Origin: Silene latifolia
Taxonomy: Eukaryota > Streptophyta > Magnoliopsida > Caryophyllales > Caryophyllaceae
Assembly (NCBI RefSeq): GCF_048544455.1
Contig: NC_133538.1
Location: 437,408,311-437,472,310, forward strand
Direction: 5' to 3'
DNA length: 64,000 nucleotides
The notes beneath the pieces were generated by a model. The model saw only the letters and a program-made list of their open reading frames with translations. It was not told where the DNA came from and searched no databases. Below are positions 33,912 to 45,904 of the stretch, piece after piece (position 1 is the first letter of the stretch; every line of letters starts with the position of its first letter). The translations under genes were made by a program, and so were the position numbers.

Positions 33912-35666
33912 TGATGTGACCATAATTGGCGCATATTTAGCCCCCGAATTACCCTTGTTTCCATGCTTTTTAGTGCTTATTTGGGTCATTTCTTATCTTT
34001 AGTTCTTTGTTTTGCATATTCTATGAGATTTTGATCCCTTGGTAGGAAAGGAGTAAGAATCTTGCATTTTCATGGCAAATCGAGACTAAATTGATCAAAT
34101 TCAATGACCAAGCATCAAGGAGAGACAAGATTAGAAGGCCTTTGTACATATCTTAGTAGAAGAGCAATGTTGAGAAAAGATCCTTGAGTCCCCAAGGAAA
34201 TCCCCAAGGAATTTATGAAGAAAAGGGAAGAAAAGAAGAAGTTACCACGCGATCGACAATCCGAGCGGATTGTCAACAATCCGCCGCCCGTTCGCCTTTG
34301 CACAATCCGAAAGCGTCCCAGTGAATCCGCTCGGATTCCCCCTCAACAATCCGCCTGGATTCCCCAGAATCCGCTCGGATTCCATCGCCCAAATCCGGCC
34401 GTCCCGACCTGAATCCGCCCGGATTCCTTCACAAAGACGGTTGTCTTCTTCAAGCTACGAAAAGAGAAGCCCTTCTCTCCAAAAATACCGGCTTCTCCTT
34501 GCTCAACTTAAAAAGTGTAATTACTAGTTTAGCCCTTAGTTAACCCTAATGCATCCTCCCTAATTTTCACTATAAATACCCCATTAGTCTAATTAGAGGA
34601 GCATGTTCTTCTTATCAATAATTAGTGTAGTTAATATCAATCAAATCTCTCTTCAGTATTGTAATCAAGTATTAATCAAGTTTTAATCCAAGTTTTAGTT
34701 CTTTAATCTCTCTTTTGTTCATCCTTTATTTTGGGTAATGGAAGATTATTTGGGTTATTATTGGGAGATTGACAACCTCTCAATCTAGCATTCAAGTACT
34801 TCTATTATTCTTGCTTTATTATTGGAATCATTAGTAGGTATAATCTCTTAATCCCTTTTTAATTATTGTTAATTACTTTCATTTATTCATCATGTTTCAT
34901 ATTGTTGGTATGATTGACAACCTTGCTAGCATGATCAACATGATAATGAGTGAGTAGTCTCTTAGCTAGGGTTAATGGGTGATTAGGGGAAACCAACATG
35001 GGGAATGATTCATGCTTAAATTAATATGCTTTCATATCTTATTTGCTTGCTTGTTTTGATCTCAACTCATGCACATGTTATATTTGATGAAATGCTAAGC
35101 CTATGAATCCTTGCATTTACTATCATCTCCTATCTTTTCAATGAGACTTGTAAGACATAACCCAACTCGAGTCTTATTAGACCATGCATGTTGTTGAGTA
35201 GGGAAGATTAAGTCGACTTGTAGGTGTTGTACAATCTAATCGATTCGGCTCCGGGACCCAAACTTTCCTAGGATTGTAAGATATAACCCAACTCAATCCA
35301 TCACAACAATAATTGATTGCTTATAATTTGAGAACATGTTTGTATGATCATATCCCATGATTCCCCTATGATCCCATGACACCCTAGTGCCTTTAATCAA
35401 TTGTTTACACCCCTTTTTATTCATCTTGCTTGTTTATTTTCATTGTTATTTTAGTTTAGTAACCTTCTACATCAACCCAATTTGTGACACCCCTTAGACA
35501 CCGCTAGTTACAATAGAAATCTCATTTCAACTCCCGTCCCTTGGGATCCGACCTTTACCTCTTTACTAATTGTAGAGTTGCTTGTTAAGCTATAAATTGT
35601 GTTTTGATTCGACCGTGACCAACGACCACATCTATTTACTTGTGAATACTTAGCGGGATCGCATCA
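33912..35666 (+). mobile_element. Athila-B 3' LTR
   Basis: 1,755 bp, same ends as the 5' copy, followed by TCAAC and then the rest of the A1 env-like gene. Outside the CpG array (34255-34442) I count only about ten differences from the 5' LTR, suggesting a fairly recent insertion. Confidence 0.93.
34255..34442. repeat. ATCCG/GAGCG motif array in B 3' LTR
   Basis: Counterpart of 24686-24870, with well over a dozen substitutions and small indels relative to it. It includes the palindromes AATCCG-AG-CGGATT and GAATCCG-CT-CGGATTC. Confidence 0.75.
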
Positions 35667-35671
35667 TCAAC

Positions 35672-36277
35672 AAAGACAAGACATATAAACCGATTAAAGG
35701 AGGCAACCTTCTTGATTTGTCCACTATGATCAACAAGTTCCACTGGGTCAAGAATGATAATTTTGACAACAAGTATGAGTGGCTCACTAAAGAATATAAG
35801 TCCTTCATGTTGCCTAACAAGATATGCCACCTCAATGTCCGAAGTCCAAGCTACCTTCTACCCGTCTCCAATGAAGCTGAGATGATTATGAAGCAACATA
35901 GGGAATCTAATACCAAGCCCTCCTCCTCCTCTATTGTGACTCTACCTTATCCATTTGCCTACCGTGAATTCACACCAATTGGCACTAATGTCATGGTAAG
36001 CAACGACTACTTGACCCAATTGATGCAACATATGCATAAGGAAGCTCATGAAGACCGGGTTAATGCTTACCGGGCTCAATATCCGCCCCTCATACACCTA
36101 GCTAGGCAAGGACCCCTTCATCCATCATGTCCTTTGCCTAGTTGGGTGGATAGGGAAGTATTCTTTCCGAGTGCTCCTAGAGATGCCACCGTGGATAGTG
36201 AAGTTGGTAAGGGGAAGGAGATTGTTGTTGAGAGCGGGGAAGGTAGTGACTCTTGCCATGAGGAAGAAGAGGAATAA
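35672..36277 (+). pseudogene. Athila-A1 env-like protein, C-terminal part
   Basis: Continuation of the gene cut at 24340. Residues such as TMINKFHWVKNDNFDNKYEWL, then SYLLPVSNEAEMIMKQ, and VNAYRAQYPPLIHLARQG match A2 59041-59440. The C-terminus turns acidic, with SCHEEEEE before a stop at 36275-36277. In A2 the same frame runs on through an Asp/Glu/Ser-rich tail, and A1 DNA after the stop still encodes such a tail to about 36397, so this stop is probably premature. Confidence 0.82.
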
Positions 36278-38443
36278 GTGCAAAGTTCAAGTGATGATGA
36301 AGATGGTGAAGCCTCCAGGTCCATGGAGGTAGATGATGATGATGAGGAAGATGATGATAGTGATGAAGATGTCGCCATGAGCAACAATTCAGGTTGACAA
36401 GCTTTTTGGAGGATGCCACATATCCCATTGTGAGTTTCCTACACCTCCTCTAGCTTTGTTTATTTCTCCTGTTTTCAAAATTTTTATCTTGATCAATTAT
36501 TTTGAGTCCTAGCAACACTTAGAGGACTCCCACCTCGGCTCCATTGAGGTGTCTCATATTGTTTCCACTTTTGAAAATCCAAAATGATAATTAGTTTCAT
36601 GCATTGCATACTTATGCATGAACTTTCCTATTTTTGACATTAGAAATAGTGTCTTACTTGGTTTGGGGAAGTTCAAGTACAAGCATTGGGAGTTAATCTA
36701 AATTAGCTCTCTAATCAATAAATTCATGCATCATATAGTGTAGTATAGATTGCATCACTTGCATATATGTCATATAGTTTGCATATTAGAGTAGAAATCA
36801 TGCATTCTCATTTAGCTTGCATAATTTCCTATCGTTTTGGCCATTGAGGACAATGCCCATACTAGTGTGGAGATGAGAAATTCTAACTTGACTTTTAAAA
36901 CAAAAAATGATAAAAATTAAAAAATTTTGAAAAATACAAAAACATGTCTTTTTTATTTCATAAACATAAACCATAAAAAATTGAAAAACCAAAAACATGT
37001 TCATCCCTTTATAGTGTAGAATTGTATATATTTTGTATATACTTGCTTGTGTTCGTTTATCCTTCTATCACATTGATTGACTATGCCACATCCGAGACAT
37101 GAGGATTATGAAGACCGCATGGTATGATCTTTCCAATCTCCCTTTTCCTCTCTATGTTAATGACTATGTGGCTTTATTTTGATTGATGCTGTACAAACCA
37201 ATGTGATTCTAGGAGTTGCATTTAGTTTATATGGCATACTAGTTGGTAGAAGCATATGCATTAGGTTGTATAAATGTTAGTTGTATCATGGCATGTAGTT
37301 GCATTTTAGGAAAATTTTGTGAAAACATCTATTTGGAAAGCTTGACAAGTGTATATAAGGCCCTTGTAGATACCTTTTCTTCTTAAGACTTTGCTCATTA
37401 GAATGCTTGTAAAACACCCTAGGATGTGTCATGCTATTATCCTTTGACCCATGGATTAAGGCCTAGTCAAGAGTACCTTTTGGTGTGATAACTCCTTGGC
37501 TACCGTTGATTTCAAAGTGACCCTTGAAACCATGCAACCATCTTCTACATTCTACCACATTTTGTCAACAAAGGGGAATGGGCACAAAAATTGTTCTAAT
37601 TTGAGTTCAAGCATTGAAATGAAAAAACAAAAAATTTGCAATATGCATCAAAGAAAAGAGGAGTACAAAAATAAGAACTTCTATGCTTCAAATATAAGCA
37701 CCCTCGCTACAAATGGGGTGGCTTTGAAAATGTTCAAAAGAAAATGCAAAAAGTTGAAAGTTGTCAAGTATTAAAATGCCAAACATCAAAGAAATGGCAA
37801 AAAGAAAGTGTGCTCAAATGCAAATGCCACAAGAAATTGGGGAAAGGGGGGGGGGGGAACAACAACAAAAGCAAACTCCCGTATAAAACTCAAAACACAT
37901 TGATCCCTTTATCCACCGAATCCACTTTTATGCATGGTAGAGAGGGGACGACCCTTCTTCTTGTCTAGGCAAGAAGGGGAATTCCGCGATCCTCTAGTGT
38001 TTCTAACACCATAGGGAGTTTACTCTTGATGAAAACATTTAACAATTGAGGACAAAGGTACCCTAGCTTGACACAACTTGGAGGTGATTTATTGGTATCC
38101 TTCAAGGCTTAGTAGTTTGAAGAAACTGTATCTATGATGGAATGTGTACCCTTAGATTGCTTCCCTTTAAGATAATTTCTGCCACTTAGATGAGGAAAGT
38201 GTCTATTCATTTTTGTAGATGCACCCATTACTTGATTTTGTGTGCTTAATGCTTGGATGTGTCACCATTTTGGCAAGCCCAACCTTGCCTTGCAAGAAGG
38301 CATCCAACCTCATGGTTGTCTTGTTGTGAGTTGAAGGGGCGGAGTGAGACCCGCTAATTGTCTCACATCGGTTATATTAGTAGGCTAGTTTAGATAAAGG
38401 TCCATGTTGTAGTCACCTCTTTACTCGGGACGAGCAAAGGTTC
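36278..38443 (+). other. Athila-A1 3' UTR
   Basis: Non-coding, collinear with B and A2. It contains GGCCATTGAGGACAATGCCC near 36840, GTGTGGAGATGAG, and a run of 12 G at 37846-37857. It also has the empty counterpart of the A2 MITE insertion near 36760. No supported gene. Confidence 0.7.
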
Positions 38444-38457
38444 GGTTTGGGGATGTT
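38444..38457 (+). other. Athila-A1 polypurine tract
   Basis: GGTTTGGGGATGTT directly before the 3' LTR start TGATGTGACTC. Confidence 0.75.
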
Positions 38458-40196
38458 TGATGTGACTCATATGTGAGCATATTTAGTCCCCGAATTAACC
38501 TCGTTCCTATGCTTTATAGCACATAATTGGGTCATTTACTATCTTTAGTTTTCCATTTCTCATATTCTTTGAGGTTTTGTCCCCTTGATAGGAAAGGAGT
38601 GCTAACCTTGCATTTATAAGGCGAAATGGAGCTAAATGGATCGCACCTAATGACCAAGCATCAAAGAAAAGACATACACTAGAGGCCTAAGTAGATAATA
38701 AAGTGAAATGGGCAATGATGAAAGGATCCTTGCATCCCCAAAATGATCCTTGCGGATTGTTAAGGAGGAAAAGAAGAGAAGCAGTCTGCCCAGGAATCCG
38801 AGCAGATTAGGCACGATCCGGACGTCTCACAACACCAAGATTCGGGCGTCTTATTCCCCAGACGAGCGGATTGCAGCCTAAGGAGCCGAGCGTCTTCCCC
38901 TGGATCTGAGCGGATCCTAAGATCGAAGAGCCTGTGCCACAGCACAAGACGGGCGGATCGTGGCAAGACTAGCATGGGAATCCGCTCATTTCCTTCGAGA
39001 GGAGCATTTTATGAACTTTTATTAGGGACTTAATAGTCGTTTAAGCCCTTAGTAACCCTAATCCTTGTACCTAATCCTTAGTATAAATACCCCTTTGTAC
39101 TACCTAGATTATCATCCAATTTCTTATGCTCCCATAATCCACCCTTAATTATATCTTATACTCTCTTAATCTCTTCAAATTAGTCGTAGTTTAGTTGTAA
39201 TACAATTTCTCAATATTAATCACATCTTAATCGTTCCTTAATTTCTCTATTGTTTTTCCTTTATTTTAGGTAATTAGAAGATTATTTGGGTTTATTGGGA
39301 GGATTGACAACCTTCCATCAATCATCAAGTACTTCTATTATTCTTTAATTTATTATTTTGGGTCATCTTCATAGTTATAATTCTCTCTTAATCTTATTTA
39401 ATTATTGTTAATCACTTTCACTTATTCATCATATTTTACTTTGTTAGTATGATTGACAACCTTGTTACCATGCTAAACTTGATAATGAGTGAGTAGTTTC
39501 CTTAACTAGGGTTAATGGGGAATTAGGGGAAACCAACATGGGGAATGTTTCATGCTTAATCTAATATGTCTTCATAATTAATTTGCTTGCTTGTTGTGAT
39601 TTCAACTTATGCACATGTTATGTTTGATGAAATGCGAGCCTATGAATCCTTGCATTTTTTGATCCATCACTTATCTCTTCAATGAGGCTTGTAAGCTTAT
39701 ACACCAACTTGAGCCTCATTAGACCATGCATATAGTTGAATAGGAAGGATTAAGTCGACTTGTAGGTGTTGTACAATCTAATCGATTCGGCTCCGGGACC
39801 CAAACCTTCTTAGGGATTGTAAGCTTATACACCAACTCGATCCCATCACAACAATAAGTGCTTGCATCTAATTGAGAACATGTTTGTATGATCAACTCCC
39901 ATGAATCCCCTATGAACCCATGACACCCTAGTGCCTTTAATTAATTGTTTACATCCCTTTTTAACATCTTGCTTGTTTTCATTGCTTTACTTTTATCTTC
40001 TTAATTAGTTTGGACCAATCTCATCTCAACCCAAATTGTGATACCCTAAGACACGACCATTTGCAATTGAAAATCCTACATCAATACCCGTCCCTTGGGA
40101 TCTGACCTTTACTTGCCTCTTTGCTAAGAGTAGTTTGTGAAGTTATAAATATTGTTTTGGTTGGTAGCTTTTGACGACGAGTTTTAAATCGAACCA
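38458..40196 (+). mobile_element. Athila-A1 3' LTR
   Basis: 1,739 bp, ends TTTTAAATCGAACCA, followed by target duplication GGTTC. It includes the CpG motif array (about 38790-38992) and TATAAATA at 39083. It shows visible base differences and a small indel (an extra TTGTACCTAATCC near 39064) relative to the 5' LTR. Confidence 0.92.
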
Positions 40197-40605
40197 GGTT
40201 CGCCTCACGGACAGCGGCATTATATTGAAGTATTCTTGGGGCTTGTGAAAACATTGTAGAAAGCCTCAAAAATACCTCGTGAGCGGTGTGGAATTTGATG
40301 CATTGCCTTTGTAAGGCAGGATCCATAGCAAAAATAAAGAAGTTCTTAACTATCATAGAATTTCTAAGGTAATCTTCGTAAGCATTCCTTACATCGGCAC
40401 TAGACCTTGTATTCGGTAAAGGGGGAGAGGGATCAACTAGATAGCGTAATTTAACATCATCTGCGGCGGCTAAACAAAGTTGTTCTTCCAAATCGTTAAA
40501 ATTACTACCATTAGCACTTAAAGTGTATTTATGCAGGAACGAACAAAGCCAGGAATCATTAGGAATTGTAGATGGGATTGTGGTAGTTTGACTAGGTGAA
40601 GCCAT
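40197..40605 (-). pseudogene. gag: Copia-2 gag, N-terminal part
   Basis: Begins at the ATG complement at 40603-40605 (MASPSQTTTIPS) and runs left to the Athila-A1 insertion. It shows NGSNFNDLEEQLCLAA, VKLRYLVDPSPPLPN and the LSTMFSQAPRILQYNAA stretch, collinear with Copia-1 gag residues about 23-122. The frame is open throughout. The separated C-terminal half lies at 17157-17672. Confidence 0.87.
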
Positions 40606-40697
40606 TGTGATTACTACAAAAACGGAAATGAAAGGAAAAAACTTAACATTTATCGTTAAACAAAAATACTTGTAATTGAGTTTTAAGAGCAAGTGAT

Positions 40698-41226
40698 GAG
40701 TCACGGACATGCCCTTAGTCTATGGGTGAAATGGGTTCATCAGGTATATATCAAAGACAAAGAATGGTTGACCTATAGTCCTAGCTATGAGTCAAGCTGG
40801 GCATGGAGGAAGATATGTAAAATAAAAGAGGACATTACTGCTGGACATGTAAATGGTAAGTGGTTTGGCCAAACCAAAGAGTATTCAGCAACTGAGTGCT
40901 ATGACTGGTTCAGAGTTAAACATCCTAAATGCAGATGGGCAATGGTAGTGTGGAATTCTTGGTCCATACCTAAACATGTTATGCTTGCTTGGCTAATATC
41001 TAAGGAGGCCTTGAATACTAAAGATAAACTTCTCAAGATAAGGGGTTGTTACAATTCCCACTGTTGTATGTGTGAGCAAGCAGAGGAGAACCAAGATCAT
41101 CTCTTTTATAAATGCAGCTATAGCAACAGACTGATAAATGCTATTAACAATCAAATCGGTATGATGTTACCTGAGAGCCGATGCTTGGAGTGGTGCAAAA
41201 CCAAAAGGGGAACCAAATTACAGTGA
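40698..41226 (+). pseudogene. LINE ORF2 C-terminus (zf-RVT domain)
   Basis: C-terminal end of a non-LTR retrotransposon ORF2 protein. It has the plant zf-RVT region: YDWFRV, VVWNSWSIPKHVMLAWLI, then NTKDKLLKIRG, and the zinc ligands CCMCEQAEENQDHLFYKC. The reverse transcriptase and endonuclease domains are missing because of 5' truncation. The frame is open to a TGA at 41224-41226. It was probably dead on arrival. Confidence 0.85.
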
Positions 41227-41673
41227 CGTGTTCAGATTATGGTAGTAGCTGCAGCTAATTACCATATATGGTACCAGAGAAATAAGCTCGAGTGGAAGGA
41301 AAAATGGACCGACCTGATATAATTGCTAACAAGATAAATTAAAATTGGAAGCAATGTGCAGAGTTAATAAGAAGCTCAAGCTACCTATCAGCAGCAAGGA
41401 TCAAAAGTGGCTAGAACGAAGGGGATTGATTAACGTTGAGGCACAAGAAAGTAGATCTGGAAATGAGGGGGACTGATTTTCATTGTGGCTTGGCTATCTT
41501 AACAGTCGAGGCTGATAGTGTTGACTACCTTGGGTTGTTGGCTTTAATATGTTCTTTTGTTTTTAAAAATGTTGACTACTAGTTAGTCAGACTAGTTAAG
41601 AGGGGCCTCATATCTTTTGTATATTTGGACACTTTTTTGAATATATTATACTTACATTATACCAAAAAAAAAA
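40698..41673 (+). mobile_element. 5'-truncated LINE (L1-type)
   Basis: 976 bp ending in a 10-bp poly(A) (41664-41673). It interrupts the Copia-2 leader between AGCAAG and CTCCCACTG, with a possible 4-bp duplication TGAT (40694-40697 and 41674-41677). It keeps only the end of ORF2 and a 3' UTR of about 440 bp. Short duplications weaken boundary precision; poly(A) and coding content make the class secure. Confidence 0.82.
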
Positions 41674-43185
41674 TGATCTCCCACTGAATTATATAAACGA
41701 TTTCAAGATCCATCTTTATATAAACACGGGCACGGTAGGCCGATTTATCCCATATTTATATAAATTTGGTGAGTCAACTCTTTTAACCGATTCTACCATT
41801 AGAACTCTTGGTCGACGGATTTTCCATAAATTCCATCTATAGCCCCAAAACAAATATGGGCACGGTGGGCCGATACATCCCATATTTGTCCCGTTGAGTC
41901 CAACCAATATTCGCGTGTAACAACATTTATCACCCTACTTACCCAACGTAAAAAGAAGGCACCCCGGTGATCCGAGCCTACCCCCTAATGAAGAAGGGAC
42001 TCATAGGTTCTACTAATTGGTAAGGCTAATATCAATTTTAATATGTGAGAGAACTTATCAATTTAATTGTCTATCACTTTTAAGTGAACTAAATAGGTGA
42101 ATACTAGACAATTTAAAATCGATAACAAAAGGAAAACATGTTGTGACGATTTGGCATGAATGCATATAATTATAAAAACAATAAGTCCTAATATGGCCAC
42201 CTTGTTAATCTAATTAACTTAAAATATTACACTTCGGAAACCAACTCCTTGGCCCCTTGAGTCTTCATAAAAATGGCCTCCATCTTTTGGACTTCGGAAC
42301 TCCTTTCCGAAAACACTATCTTTAGGATACTTCATCTTGAGATAATACAAACTAACTACTAATAATCAAGTTACATAGCAATATCCTATTATACAATTTG
42401 TAATATAAATAAAACTATTAATTAATTACAAATTAGCGATACGAAATCGCAATTAATTACAAATTAAATCGATATTCCCTTACATTACGGGAAATACCAA
42501 TTTCTAACTATGGCCATATTAGGTAAAATTACATTAATAAATGTACAATAAAATCCATTCATCTATATGAAAAATAAATATGCAAGAAAAAATTATCATA
42601 GCAAATCGTCCAACTTACCAACAACGATCATTTGAGCTTGTGTTGACGGAATTTTTACCATTAAAAATCCACAATTAATTCTTAAAATAATTTTAAAATT
42701 TACTCATCATACTAATCTGGTATAACCACAAAATAATTATTCCCACTAATTATTTTGTGCTTAAATGGGTTTAAAATTAATTTTTATAGCAAAAATAGCT
42801 TAAAAGTTCATAACTTTTATGAAAAATCAATTTATTCAAAATTTTTATAGAAAAATAAAATTTTAATTTTTTTTACATTCTGGTCATACACCAAAATGAC
42901 ATGCATGTAAAAAATATGGCCATAAAATTGCTTTAAAACAATTTTTGCAATTTGTTAAAGATAAAGTGACAATTTTACGATTTAATTCCAAATTAAATAA
43001 TTAAAAATAAAATGACTTTAAAATAAAATTTTGAACATTTTGGAACAATTTCCAGGAGCTAAAAAATCAAAAATTTTGAGACCAAAAATTAGATAAATAT
43101 TTATTTGTTAAATAACCATTATTTAGCGATTTCTTATCAAATAAAAATCGTTAAACTATTTAAATTAATCATATTAATTTATAAT
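41674..43185 (-). other. Copia-2 5' leader
   Basis: AT-rich, non-coding, collinear with the Copia-1 leader (9480 onward). It contains the paired motif GGGCACGGTRGGCCGA at about 41728 and 41858. It is cut at 43185 by Athila-A2, so the Copia-2 primer site and 5' LTR are not in the window. No gene is supported. Confidence 0.75.
41728..41873 (-). promoter_or_regulatory. Paired hairpin motif in Copia-2 leader
   Basis: Two copies of the motif seen in Copia-1, at 41728-41743 and 41858-41873, each followed by TTATCCCATAT or ACATCCCATAT. Pairing in the minus-strand RNA is weaker (GGCCTACCGTGCC, GGCCCACCGTGCC), but the loop ACC and the GTGCC arm are kept. Once the LINE is discounted they lie about 150 and 280 nt upstream of the gag ATG. 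Confidence 0.45.
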
Positions 43186-43582
43186 TGATGTGACTCATAT
43201 TTGAGCACATTTAGTCCCCGAATTAGCCTCGTTCCTATGCTTTCTAGCACCTATTAGGGTAATTTCTTATCTTTAGTTTCCCATTTTGCATATTCTTTGA
43301 GGTTTTGTGTCCTTGGTAGAAGAGGATTGCTAGCCTCGCATTTACGGAGCAAAATGGAGCTAAATGGATTGCAACTAATGACCAAGCATCGAAGAGGAGA
43401 CTGACACTAAAACCCTAAGCAAATAAATGAAGTGATATGGGCAATTGTGAAAGATCCACGCATCCCTAAGACAGTCCTCACGGATTGTTAGGGAGCCAAG
43501 AACAAGAGAAGAACTCTGTCCAACGATCAGAGCGTCCCGAGCCCAGGACGAGCGGATCAGAGCAACAATCCGAGCGTCCCAG
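43186..43582 (+). mobile_element. Athila-A2 5' LTR, left part
   Basis: Begins TGATGTGACTCATATTTGAGC like A1. It is cut inside the CpG motif array after AATCCGAGCGTCCCAG. With 52696-54011 it totals about 1,713 bp, close to the A1 LTR of 1,725 bp. Confidence 0.9.
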
Positions 43583-44159
43583 TGTAACAACCCGGATTAT
43601 AAAACAAAGGAAAAACTTATATAAAGAAAATATCAGAGTATGATATTGATAAAAGGGTCAAGGTGGCGGAAACACCAAGCCCAAATCCGGATCGATACTA
43701 AATCCAAACCGAACTAATACATTATTCGAAGGTTCCTAAAACATAAAGCAAACTCCTATTTTATTATTAAGCTCGCTTCGCACATTCTCCAAGCAAGCAT
43801 CAACCAGTCAGCAACATCTGAACAACCTGAGAATGGGGGTCGACAATCAGTCGGGAGTAACTAGATGCTCTCCCAGTCATGTTTACAACAATTGAATTTA
43901 ACTAACAATTATTAACAATTGAAATGCAAACCAGTAAACATGTGAGACCATCTATACTCATGAAAACTCGACACCAACTTACCATTGAACAACGACAAAG
44001 ACAAACATATGAAATGATAACTCCAAGTCAAACCACATGTGACGACGCATAAAGACATAAACCATATTACGACATCATGCGAATCATAGATCCATCATAA
44101 CCACGACATATAGGAACAAACCAAACAGCACAGCACAATGTATAGAATGAAGGCCGTTA

Positions 44160-44420
44160 GAGCGATTAACGGACTGTCTCTAACTAATGGAGCGATTAAC
44201 GAACTGCCTCCATTCAATGGCATGGGCCGATTAACGAACTACACCCACAGTGGACTGGTAAACAAACTGGATCCACACTATGTATAGCTTATAACCACTG
44301 CCTATATGCGTAAGACCTGGCCAGACCTCTCGGTGAAACAAAGAGCGATTAACGAACTGCCTCTGTTACACCGAACGACACTCGGGGAACAGAGCAATTA
44401 ACGAACTACCTCTGCTACCC
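44160..44420. repeat. CGATTAACGAACT interspersed repeat in Tekay LTR
   Basis: Five units sharing (A)GCGATTAACGAACTGCCTC, separated by 15-110 bp. The other LTR has the same set at 51117-51375. Degenerate copies (GTTAACCGACTGT, near 44528) lie nearby. Confidence 0.75.
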
Positions 44421-44693
44421 CCCGACCATAGACCATAACAAATCTCCGAAGCGTAGCCTTAGTTCATTCCGATATAATATAACTGATACTATCGTCATGA
44501 ATATACCAGCCAACCAACAAATGCACAGTTAACCGACTGTACTAATAATACATGAACAACATCATGACCCAACTCATAGAAAAGTATAAATAACTGCCCT
44601 ACTTTTCATACGAACAAGCGTAAACGACAACATATGCACACATATCGTCATACAATATAACTGAACACCACATACATGTGAAACAAGTATCAA

Positions 44694-44818
44694 CCATTTA
44701 ATGTTATAGTACTCCAGCTATAACTTTTAACACTAACCATTCAATGTTATAGTACTCCAGCTATAACTTTTAACACTAACTATTCAATGTTATAGTACCC
44801 TAGCTATAAATTTAACAA
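44694..44818. repeat. 43-bp tandem repeat in Tekay 3' LTR
   Basis: Three copies with ATGTTATAG at 44701, 44744 and 44787, so the period is 43 bp. Each contains the inverted pair GTTATAGTACTCCAGCTATAAC. The same array is in the 5' LTR. Confidence 0.85.
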
Positions 44819-45904
44819 TACCCTTACCTCATAACTCAACGTTATATTAGCTCAGCTATAACATTGACTTCATTAGCCCAATGTTACATTAGCATTAGCT
44901 ATAACACCGACATGTGACTTAAGTTATAGTAGCCCAGCTATAACATTGAGCTATAATCTCAAAGTTATACGGCTTCACCCATAACTTTATCACAACCTCA
45001 GAGTTGTACCAACCCAGCTATAACATTGAGCCATAATCTCAAGGTTATACTAGTTTAGCTATAACTCTAGGTCTTGTCCCATACCACCACCAAGCCGCCA
45101 CTAGGGTTTCCATGGGGAACCCTACCCGCACGCCCAAACACCCAAACGGAGCATAGGCAAGATACGTTATGCAAGTTTAACGGTAAAACACATACATAAA
45201 CACACAAGCACAATTAAACATTATCGTAAACAATCAAACACGTAACAATTACACAAATCAATTATTAAATCATGTAAATTACATCAATTGGCATAAACAC
45301 AATTAAAGTAAAACACCTAGTTACCTTTTTAGCGAATTAAACCCTAGAGATCGTCTTCCACGATGTAGATGTCTTCTCTAGGTGCAGTCTCCACGCCTTT
45401 TATGAATCATCCACGTGCCAAAGATAACGAGTCTAATAAATATACTAATATATATAAACTATAAAAACTACGCGAAAACATAAAAACTTACGAAGAAGAT
45501 AGATAGATCGAAGAAGTAGGATCGATCTAAGCACGAAAGATGATGAAAGGAGGAGGAAGAAGGTGCAGCACGAAACCCTAGGGAGGAGGGGATCTCACGA
45601 CACCAAGGGAGGAAGGAGGAGGAGAGGATTAGGTTTAGAGTTTTGTGAGAAATTAGATAAAAGAAAAGCAAGGATTTGGTTTCCCATTTATAGAGAAGCT
45701 CATGGGTTTATTCTAAGCTTAATTAGGTCCAAAACTCACCCATAAACACTAAACCACACGTGAAACCCAAGAAAGAATGGGTCTTCACCGTTTTCGAACC
45801 CAACAGCTAAAAAGACAAGAGACGGATATTTTCCCGGAAAATAAAATATGAAATATGGGAAAATAAAATTAAAGAATTATATTACGGAAATTAGGGGTGT
45901 TACA

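Larger units (their letters stand above)
24341..35666 (+). mobile_element. Athila-B, RT-integrase-env type Athila element
   Basis: 11,326 bp, flanked by TCAAC duplications (24336-24340 and 35667-35671). LTRs are 1,759 and 1,755 bp; primer site is a perfect tRNA-Asp match. Coding order is a short acidic leader ORF, RT, RNase H, integrase, then an env-like gene. There is no gag and no protease: the first ATG comes 138 nt after the primer site and leads into the pre-RT spacer. It is the pol-bearing counterpart of A1 and A2. At least three 1-bp losses, one larger deletion and a catalytic integrase change make this copy inactive. Confidence 0.9.
17673..40196 (+). mobile_element. Athila-A1, gag-protease-env type Athila element
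   Basis: A Ty3/gypsy element of Athila type on the plus strand, flanked by GGTTC duplications. It has LTRs of 1,725 and 1,739 bp, a tRNA-Asp primer site, gag, protease, an env-like gene and a polypurine tract, but no RT, RNase H or integrase. Athila-B is inserted in its env-like gene with TCAAC duplications; without B it is about 11.2 kb. A2 at 43186 has the same architecture, so the missing pol is a family feature and not a private deletion. Coding frames contain several stops. Confidence 0.9.
43583..45904 (-). mobile_element. Tekay-1 3' LTR
   Basis: 2,322 bp. It contains irregular repeats of CGATTAACGAACTGCCTC (about 44160-44420), a 43-bp tandem repeat (44694-44818) and further scattered CAGCTATAAC words to about 45065. 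It has about 170 bp (about 45391-45560) that are missing from the other LTR. Confidence 0.92.

Noticed and set aside
36118..36428. Ser- and His-rich minus-strand frames
   Set aside because: Antisense of the acidic GAT/GAA-rich tail of the env-like gene.
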